The notes below the pieces were generated by a model. It made no database searches and was not told where the DNA came from. It saw nothing but the letters and a program-made list of their open reading frames with translations. From Tetrapyrgos nigripes (Eukaryota > Basidiomycota > Agaricomycetes > Agaricales > Campanellaceae): 64,000 bases of DNA. This document shows, piece by piece, positions 56,200 to 64,000 of this stretch. The stretch lies in the NCBI GenBank assembly GCA_013368315.1, contig JAACJM010000084.1:279894-343893 (forward strand), given 5' to 3'. How positions within the stretch are numbered: position 1 is the first letter of the stretch; the number at the start of each line of letters is the position of its first letter. Position numbers and translations under genes: made by a program.

Positions 56200-57390
56200 A
56201 TAGTATGGGTAGGTAAGGAGGTGTATTTTGGGGCACTGAACCTGAATATTGAGTTATATTTGCAATATCTGCAGTGGTTGCAAAGATATGGGCAAAATAC
56301 TGTCCAGATATAGTCAAAGAGCAGAATAGGTACTGGCCATTGTATCAAGTCAGCTCTGATCTTTGTGTAGGCTGGTATTATGGTGCATTTATACACCCTG
56401 AAACTGGGGATATAGTTTATTTTCTCAGGGAATCAAACCCTGAGCAGCTATTCCCAAATTAATATTTAAAAATGTCAAAAATTGGGATGGCTGTGGACAC
56501 TATATGCTATTTCATCTAGTATGGGTATAGATATGTTTACTAGGGTATTTTGGGTCACTAAATCTGAATATGCACTCAGATAGTTCATATCTCTCGCGGT
56601 TCTTCCGCTATTTGATACTTACCCCTAAACATAGGTACCTGTGGTACCAGCAATATGTATAGTATAAAATTGCGTGGGTGGGTAAATAAGTGTTATTATG
56701 TTCTCCCCACAGGAATATGTAGTCATATTTGTTATATATTCAAGTTCCAAGACTATTTATGGATTATTTCTGAAAATGGCAAAATTTTGGGATGACTATG
56801 GACACTGCATACTCTGACATTCAATATAGTTGTGGATATGTCTACTAGCATATTTTGTGTTGCTAAATCTGAATATCTACTCGGATAGTTGATATCTCTC
56901 ACAGCTCTTCTGCTATTTAATACTTACCCCTAAACATAGGTGCCTGTGGCACCAGCAAATATGTATAGTATAAAATTGTGTGGGTAGGTAAGGAAGTGTT
57001 ATTAAGTGCCCCCAACACAAATATGAAGTCATATCCGTTATATCTTCGAGTTCTAAGACTCTATTTATCAATTATTTCTGAAAATGGCAAAATTTTGGGA
57101 TGACTATGGACACTGCGTACTCTGACATTCAATATAGCTTTGGATATATCTATTGGGGTATTTTGGGCTACCAAATCCGAATATTTACCTGTATTGCCTA
57201 TATCTGCTATGGTTCTTCCGCTATTTAACACTTACCTCTAAACATAGGTACTTGTAGCACCTGCAAATATGGATCTTATAAAATAGTGTGGGTGGGTAGG
57301 TAAGTGTTATTCAATTCCCTAAACATGAATATAAAGTTTTCTTTGCCATATCTTCAAATTACAAGACTCAATTCTCAAGTTAATTTCAAA
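56200..57390. repeat. Tandem repeat with a unit of about 306 bases
   Basis: The block TGAAAATGGCAAAATTTTGG occurs at 56771 and 57079 (308 apart), with a diverged match at 56467 (304 earlier). Other shared blocks are TTCCGCTATTTGATACTTAC, CTAAACATAGGTACCTG and GTGGGTAGGTAAG. About three to four units, more diverged toward both edges. Confidence 0.8.
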
Positions 57391-57665
57391 AGAGCGAAAA
57401 TAGTACTATTTTCCACCTATCTTCCAGCTATTTTATTTGGATCATAAGTAGTTCTCAAACATGCTCAGATATAACCTTAGGTGCTACAAGTTTCATTATA
57501 TGTAATTCAGTCTGACTTTAAGCTTCTGCATGTAGCTGGAACACATGCCAGGCATTATGGATAGCTTATTGTCTTTGAAATGATACTAGATGATGGAATA
57601 CAGAGTATCAGTATCTAGGATAACCTCTGGAATAAGATAGGCCTGTGATATGGTCCAAAAAAGTA
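57391..57665. other. Region between tandem repeat and next gene
   Basis: No feature recognised. Confidence 0.4.
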
Positions 57666-58219
57666 CTATTTTTTCATTGTGTTCATTCTGAAGTAGTCTT
57701 CAACAACTGTATCCAGATCAAAGGTGTCAAAATTGCCTGACCCATGAGACCATAGGTTCATCCACTCATCATTCAAATTGGTGACCTGTATGACATGGTC
57801 AATGGTCTGATACTCAACACCACCAGCTTCCTTCCATTGACAAAAGAGGGCATGGTCATCTCAAATAAACTGGTAGTGATAATCAGTGTCTTGGACAAGG
57901 TGATAGAAGGCCAGTGATACGAGAAATTGGATGCAACCAGGATGTTTTTCAGTCAAGATGAGTAGGAATTCGAAAAGAAAATGCTGTTGAGGGAAGATCA
58001 TGTTAGGCATTCAACCAAAATCGAAAATCCTTTGAGACTCACCGTATAAAGGAGGAAGTCAAAGGTGGTGTCCATAATATCCTTTCTGGTCAGATAGCTA
58101 CCTTTTAGGATGACAAGTGCAATGGCTCTCTTCCTCACCTCTTCAGAAACCAGGAAGACCTCATCATCAAGAAATGCCACTGTCCACTTCTTAGCACCAT
58201 GAACACAAAACCTAAACAA
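57666..58219 (-). pseudogene. 3' part of an unrecognised gene next to the hAT insertion
   Basis: Minus-strand exons encode KKWTVAFLDDEVFLVSEEVR, KRAIALVILKGSYLTRKD, then after a short intron FLFEFLLILTEKHPGCIQFL, LVQDTDYHYQFI, a TGA near 57856, DDHALFCQWKEAGGVEYQ and a tail ending at TAG 57666-57668. The frames are long and look coding. The 5' part would lie to the right, where a hAT element is inserted at 58314. The single in-frame TGA again could come from CGA. No family was recognised. Confidence 0.4.
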
Positions 58220-58305
58220 ACACCTTGGGTGTTAGAGCAGAGTTGGAGTAGTGGAGAATTCAAGATCTTCAATGAAGGATTTGAAGCAAGAAATGAGCAT
58301 GGTTC

Positions 58306-58313
58306 AGTTGGAC
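58306..58313. repeat. Left target duplication of the hAT element, AGTTGGAC
   Basis: Matches GGTTGGAC at 62402-62409 at seven of eight positions, the length expected for hAT insertion. Confidence 0.65.
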
Positions 58314-61300
58314 TAGGGCTCAGCACAGATATGGGTGTTTGCCAGGTACCCATATCTGTACCTACAGGTCCCAGATGCCAGATGCAGATACTCCTGGATA
58401 TGGGTTTGAGTTTTGAAAATTTCCAAAATCTGTATGTATCTGCATTGTGTTTAGGGATTATAGCTGTGGTCTATTGTGTACTACTATAGTCTTAATACTA
58501 ATTAAATCTAATCTGAGTCTGAGTCTGTATTGTCTGATCCTGATTCATCTACAACAATAACTTCCCTTTCTCCTAGACTCTTTGGCGTTCTCTTGGTCAT
58601 GGGACTGTGCCATAGCCCTCCATTGCTTACCATATTTCCGGAACTGCTCACAAACCTCATCCTCAGGTATGTAACCCACATTGTGCCAGGAAGACACAAC
58701 AACACCAGGACACAGAGAGTGATCGTTCAAAGCATGTCTGAAGTGGGATACCATAGCACTGCCACTTGAGAATGAACATTCAGTGTGAACAGAAGTGGCT
58801 TGAAGTAAGATGTTAGAAAAATGGAAGTTGACTCAAAGCCAGGTACTGAGCAATAATCAAGTCCCATTTGTGCCAGCTCAGGATTACTCTTCCGCTGCAT
58901 CTCCCAATAAGCAAGTGGATTGTCAACATCGTCCAGAGTAGCACTCTTGATATACTTTTCAAACAGGTCATCAGAGTTCTATATTGGATTGAATATCAGA
59001 AAGTAAAATAGTAAACATCAAGCTCACCATTGTTTTTGCTGAGGTAGCTACTAAGCTTGGTTCTCAGCAGTATTTTGTCTGCCAAATATCTCAGGCAATG
59101 TTGATGGCTGTCTTGATCCATTCAGGTTCCCAATCTCTATCCCAGAAGTACTGCACCTTATATTTTGGGTGCATAACTGAGAGAAAGTTAGCTGACACTT
59201 GTGCAAAAGGAATGGGGAAAACTCACTCATCACAATGTGATACAGCTGTAGTACTTGTCCAGTAATGCTATTCACTTGACCATAGAGTAACAGACAGCTG
59301 GATGGTTCTCCTCATCATCATGGACATCTTTCAGTGCATCTCGGAATGAATCAATGTCAGGGATAACGCTGGGGAGAAGGGCAACAGAACACTGGAAGTA
59401 CTCCTTGGTCTTTGAGAGAAATAGCTGGGGGATCAACAGCAGTCAGACATGGCAATGCATAGATAAAAAGTTGCCAACTCACATCCAGGGGTTCTCAAAG
59501 ATCTTTGAGAACCTTCCATTCATCCTCTGTAGGACAAAGCTTCTTGCAATCCTTGTTCCATCCATACTGATTTGTGACATCATTGATGGATTCCTGGATC
59601 TCAACAGCAGCATTGAGCATTTCAGAGACAGTGTTCCATCAAGTGTTGACAGGGTGACTGCGGGTATGCTGAGTGTTGAGGCCTTGAGTTGTGGCTGAGG
59701 TCTTGAGGTCCTCATGGAAATCAGCATTGGAATAGTTCTTTCAAGAAAGAGCAGATATCTAAACAGAAAGTAATCAATACAACACCCTGGAATGATCACT
59801 TCGAGTGTCACACCTTTGCCATAGCTTACTTCCCCTCCTTTATGTCCTCAGCAGTCACCTCGATCGCTTCCTGAACCACCAGTTCCTCCGTCTCACCATC
59901 CAGATCCTCAATCATTGACTTGTCAAATGCTTCCCTGTCCAAATCCAACTCATCCTCCAGCATGCTCACTTCATCCTCATTGTCATCACTATCCTGCTCA
60001 TTCTTCTCTAGCATGAGGTCCAAGTCAGTCACCTTTGTCTTGCCATTGAAGATGGATAGGATACCCTTCACGACAAGGTTCATGATATGGGCGAAGCAGC
60101 GACCCTAACCTTATGCCCACCGAAGTTTTTGAGAAGGAGCCTGAGATGCTCAATCATGGCTGTATTGTTGGACATATTATTGCCTGCCACAGCAAGAATC
60201 TTGTCTTGGATCTTGAGAAACTGCTCCACAAGGTATTTGCCGGTATGTGATCCTCAGAGCCTGGTATAACTGTATAAGCCTGTGTAAAATATACAGAGGA
60301 GGATCAACACACCTTACGAAGTCAAGAGTCATTTCTTGTATCTTTTGTTCATGGTACTGAATAAGCAAGATGCCGAGAATGGAGAGATGATTTGGGGATG
60401 CCCATCCATCTAGTGTGAAGTGTATTTTCCCAGTATACACCTGTAGAAGAAAGAACACACTGAGTACCAGTGAAGAAATTTCTAAAGGAGAGACAACACA
60501 CCTCAAGTTCTGCAATGACTTTGAGCTTTGCAATCTGCTGAATCGTCTTCACATCTTGGGGAATGTCAACATGTGGATAAAGCATCTTGAGCATGTCATG
60601 GAGTTCAGGATCATTGGCAATTTTGAAAGGACGTTTGCAGTGGGTTATCCAGATGGCCATCTTGAACCAGAACTTTGCAGCATCATAGCACTGAGTTGCT
60701 ATGAGTTTGGCAATGCTACCCTTCTCCTTGGGATTGCAAGATTTGACATGCTTCTGGAGATTCCCAGTAGAATCCTCCCATGGCACACAGCAAAGAATAA
60801 CACTAGGACTCCTGAAAAGATATAAGCATAACACCCCATAATTAACAGAAAGAACACACATGTCTTGCAAACAAAGTGAAGAGAGTACTCTCCCTTGTAT
60901 ATCTCCAATGTAGGATCCCAAAAGTGGCTGTATACCTCTGAGGCATTTGGGCCTTGGAATTTCTTGATAAGAATGTCTATGAAAGAAGAAAATTGCTGGG
61001 AAAGGAATAGAATAGTGATTGCAGTGCTACTCACTGAGGATCTCCTCCATGGTCTTCCCTTCATACCTCGTGTTGAATGCTGTGGATCCTGACGATGATG
61101 GCTGAGATGCTTCATGTTGGTCATCTGCTGTCTTGGGTTGGTCCTTTTCTTCTTCTTTTGCTGCTCATCAGCTGTTTGAGATGTTTTGTGTTTCCTGCAG
61201 CTATCAGACATTGTTGTGGTGTGTGGGCATGGGGGAGATTATTGTCAAACAGTAGAGTTTTATAGCTAGGAGTAAATAAGACAAAGAATTGGTGGGGCCA

Positions 61301-62401
61301 ATGGCCGCTGCCTCTGTGCTGCCTTAAGGGCCCTTCAGAATGGCCAATGGAAGTCGAAGAGAATGAGAAAGCTTGACATGCAAGCTATAGCTTTAAATGT
61401 TTACCTAAGGCTGTAGGTAAACAAATGCATATGCAGACGTGATTTTTCCCTCTTTCATTCCTCATTCCACTATGGCAGGGTATCCAAATCTGTTTTGGCT
61501 GCAAAAACAAATATGTTACAGACAGAATCTGTTTCTGTCTGTTAGCACTACATATCAATTTTCCCTCCAAATGCCCTTTCCTCTACTATTACTTCCAACT
61601 GCACCACCCTCTAATGCCAACACCAACACCAACACCAATATCAACATCAACATCAATGCCAACACCAACTATGTCTCAAAACTGCATCAACAGGCTTGTA
61701 TCATTTGAGAAACCCTAACCAACATATTTTCTTCCTCAACACACTTTCTCCCAACTCGCCAAGGATTGTCTTGCTCAACCCTTCCTCACACAACTTTCTC
61801 ACTCCCAGAATCCCAAAGAAATTCTCAACACCTACAACTTGCCTTCACGATCAACCAATGATGGGCAGATTGGTTTCTGGCCTAATGAATACCATTGGTG
61901 TTGCTGGTGGGGTGTTGACAATGTGACTGCAGGTAAGCCAAACGAGTATCTGGTGTAACATCAATGTTTAACTTGGGATGTTCTTTTACAGGCAGAATTG
62001 TGGATGGCCTTGGTCATACTGACTCCTACATCTCCATAGACATCTGTGTCTGTGTCTGCATTGTCCTCCTTCCCCTTCACCTGGCTCTTCAGATCTGTGG
62101 TAGTACAAGTAGTTTTCTTGTATTCTATTACTTATTGTAATACTGTAATTGATTAGCTCTGTATATTTAATGATTGTTAAGTGACAATCTGCAGGTAACC
62201 CACATCCATTGGACAAGCCACAGATACCAGATACCTGTACCTGCAGGTACCCATAATTGTATGGGTATCTGTGGGTCAGATACCCTGGATATGGGTAACC
62301 TGGAGGGCTAAACCTGCTGGATACAGATTTGGATTTTTGATTGGACTCTACCTGCGGGTCCAGATGCAGGTAATCTGTGGATGTATCCATGCTGAGCCCT
62401 A
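58314..62401 (-). mobile_element. hAT transposon, 4088 bases
   Basis: Ends are inverted repeats: TAGGGCTCAGCACAGATA on the left and, reading in from the right, TAGGGCTCAGCATGGATA (16 of 18 match). Eight-base near-identical flanks are present. Both subterminal regions are packed with short repeats of the types GATATGGGT, TACCCATA and ACCTGCAGGTACC. The single gene is a broken hAT transposase. The right part (61212-62401) is non-coding, apart from a CCAACA microsatellite near 61615-61675. Confidence 0.85.
58508..61211 (-). pseudogene. hAT-family transposase with BED-type zinc finger
   Basis: Reads leftward from ATG 61211 (MSDSCRKHKTSQTADEQQ). A BED-type zinc finger is split by an intron (HFVCKTC, then TGNLQKHVKSCNPKEKG). 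The catalytic region has FTLDGWASPNHLSILG with the first Asp; at the usual C/A-D-N-A-S-N-N site this copy reads AGNNMSNNTAM, so the second catalytic Asp appears replaced by Asn. Then come CFAHIMNLVVKGILS, an acidic insert, a W-N-x(n)-L helix region, and the C-terminal dimerisation domain (VDNPLAYWEMQRKSNPELAQ, ECSFSSGSAMVSHFRHALND) with an acidic end (ESGSDNTDSDSD). Several frame changes and stops lie in 58750-59830. It is non-functional. Confidence 0.8.
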
Positions 62402-62409
62402 GGTTGGAC
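62402..62409. repeat. Right target duplication of the hAT element, GGTTGGAC
   Basis: Directly follows the right inverted end; one base differs from the left copy. Confidence 0.65.
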
Positions 62410-62485
62410 ATGATACGCAACAGGGACAGTTGGATAATTGGTTCAGTGAGGAGAGATGGTGGTGATTGTTAGCACTGGGTGCAAA

Positions 62486-63080
62486 TACCCATAAATACAT
62501 CGTCATACTGTGATATTACTGAAGACTTACTCAGTGCCAATCAGTTTGTAAATCCCCATGTATTATGGAAGTATTATGTTAAAGCCAAAATTTCACAGCA
62601 ATTCCATAAGGTTTCTGTAAGTCAGGGTGTATTACTGGGGTCTTTCTATGTGAGATTCTGTCACAGTAATACATACTACAATACCATTGAGAAATACAGA
62701 AACATTTTGTTGTGACACAGAGTCACAGTATGTCATAGAGTAATACAGCCTGGATTTATAGAAGACTTACACAAATGAAATACTGTGAATACACTGTCAT
62801 ACTATGACATTACTAAAGACTTACTTAGTGCCAATCAATTGTATATCTCTGTGTATTACAGAAGTATTACAGAAGTATTACAGAAAAGCAAAAATTTCAC
62901 AACAGTTCCATAAGGATTCTGTAAATCAAGTTGTATTACTAGGATTTTTCAATGTGACATTCTGTCACAGTAAGACATAGCATAATACCATTAAGATTTA
63001 AAGAGATATCTTGATGTGACACATGGTCACAGTATGTCATATAGTAAGACTGGCCAGTTTTACAGAAGATTTATGAGATT
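62486..63080. repeat. Tandem repeat with a unit of about 294 bases
   Basis: AGTGCCAATCA occurs at 62533 and 62827, with matching blocks before and after (GTCATACTGTGATATTACTG, TTCACAGCAATTCCATAAGG, TTCTGTCACAGTAA). Two diverged units, with weaker traces continuing to about 63350. Confidence 0.75.
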
Positions 63081-63529
63081 AAAAGCTTGTCATTGTATTT
63101 ATCATAGATTTACTGAGTGACAAAATGGTAACAGAAATGGATCAATAAAATCAGGTGTATTATGGAAGCTTTATGGAATCCAAAATATTTCCATAGAATG
63201 TCATAAGTTCACAGAAAAGTCTTACACCAAGATGGAATACATATAGTATCCTGGATATGCTGAAAGAGTTAAAGTATGACCCCTGTAAGTCAAGGGGAAT
63301 TATTTTAAATTTATTGAATAGCAGGTATTCCATAAATCTTGGGTAAATCATATGGACTTACATAAGATATATATAGAGACGGGAGTTCATAAAATGATAG
63401 TGTAAGAGTGCAAGTCTTACTGTAGATTTATGGAATCACAAGTCAAATTTTTGAAGATAGTGAAGGTGTACAAAAGGTATACAAAATGTGGGGAGGTGCT
63501 GTGACAGTGCTGTGAGCTTGTGAAGAATA
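63081..63529. other. AT-rich region between repeats
   Basis: No gene recognised; some blocks resemble the preceding tandem repeat. Confidence 0.4.
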
Positions 63530-64000
63530 TCATTGTCATGAAGGTGTCACAAAAGTGTCATGAAGGTATCGTGAAAGTGTCATGAAGGTATCGTGAAAGT
63601 GTTGCAAACGTGTCATGAAGATGTCATGAAGATGTCATGAAGGTGTTGTGAAGGTGTTGCAAAGGTGTTGCAAAGGTGTCATGAAGGTGTCGTGAAGGTG
63701 TCATGAAGGTGTCGTGAAGGTGTCATGAAGGTGTTGCAAAGGTGTTGCAAAGGTGTCATGGAGATGTCGCTGAAGGTGCTGTGAGGGTGTTGCAAAGCTT
63801 TGGTGAAGGTATCATGAAGGTATTGGGAAGGTGTCACGAAGGTATCGTGAAGATGTTGCAAAGGTATCAGGAAGGTGTTGTGAAGTTATCATGAAGGTGT
63901 CATGAAGATGTCATGAAGGTGTGGTGAAGGGTCGCGAAGGTGTCAGAAAGGTATTGGAAAGGTGTTGTGAAGACGTCGTGAAGGTGTGGTGAAGGGTGTC
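63530..64000. repeat. 12-base minisatellite, continues past the window edge
   Basis: Variants of GTGTCATGAAGG, such as GTGTCGTGAAGG, GTGTTGCAAAGG and ATGTCATGAAGG, repeat for about 470 bases. Open frames across it on the minus strand (H-D-T-F-T-T-P-S type) are by-products of the 12-base period. Confidence 0.9.

Noticed and set aside
62486..63080. Spaced repeats as a CRISPR array
   Set aside because: The genome is eukaryotic, the units are near 294 bases and contiguous, and there are no short identical repeats separated by unique spacers.
63535..64000. Open frames of up to 60 residues across the right edge
   Set aside because: They follow the 12-base minisatellite and have no independent coding signal.

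Overview
The window looks like a piece of a mushroom-forming basidiomycete (Agaricomycetes) genome. The coding sequences are cut by many short GT-AG introns of about 50-65 bases. Three genes encode Kyakuja-Dileera-Zisupton (KDZ) transposases with the cysteine clusters typical of these fungi. Two more belong to expanded multi-exon gene families of unknown function that I associate with Agaricomycetes. Almost everything else is transposon-derived; no ordinary housekeeping gene was recognised.

The central object is a candidate giant DNA transposon at 16822-44698. It has inverted ends of about 165 bases and is flanked on both sides by the same 8-base direct repeat, CAAGGTCC. Just inside each end is an array of ten-base palindromes of the form GGGANNTCCC. 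Between the ends lie an uncharacterised multi-exon gene (18077-22224, minus), an Spt5-like NGN/KOW gene (24172-28193, plus), two small zinc-ribbon-like genes (28840-29479 and 30071-30553, minus) and a KDZ transposase with a CxC1-type cysteine cluster (from 30778, plus). The transposase is split by a Ty3/Gypsy chromovirus (33629-43026), whose 5' LTR is itself split by a Tc1/mariner element (33814-35440). Without these insertions the element is about 18.5 kb.

The left edge (1-8500) carries a second, decayed copy of the same module in the same order and orientation: Spt5-like, small minus-strand gene, small minus-strand gene, KDZ transposase, palindrome array. The repetition of the set suggests that the Spt5-like and zinc-ribbon genes travel with the transposase.

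From about 8500 to 12398 lies a 5'-truncated and internally deleted relative of the Gypsy element. An uncharacterised gene (13479-16449, minus) follows, outside the giant element. To the right of the giant element are a small minus-strand gene (44974-45682), a gene with an RNase H1 N-terminal-like (viroplasmin-like) domain (45961-47216), a third KDZ transposase of the CxC2 type (47410-51286), a second Tc1/mariner element (52665-54272) inserted in a probable membrane-protein gene, blocks of roughly 300-base tandem repeats, a hAT element (58314-62401) with inverted ends and a near-perfect 8-base target duplication, and a 12-base minisatellite running off the right edge.

Most in-frame stops in the decayed elements are TGA. 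Where a paralogue shows the undamaged codon it is usually CGA, and six of the nine differences between the two Gypsy LTRs are CpG transitions. This points to cytosine methylation and deamination acting on the repeats. All coordinates of spliced genes were read by eye and exon edges are approximate unless stated.
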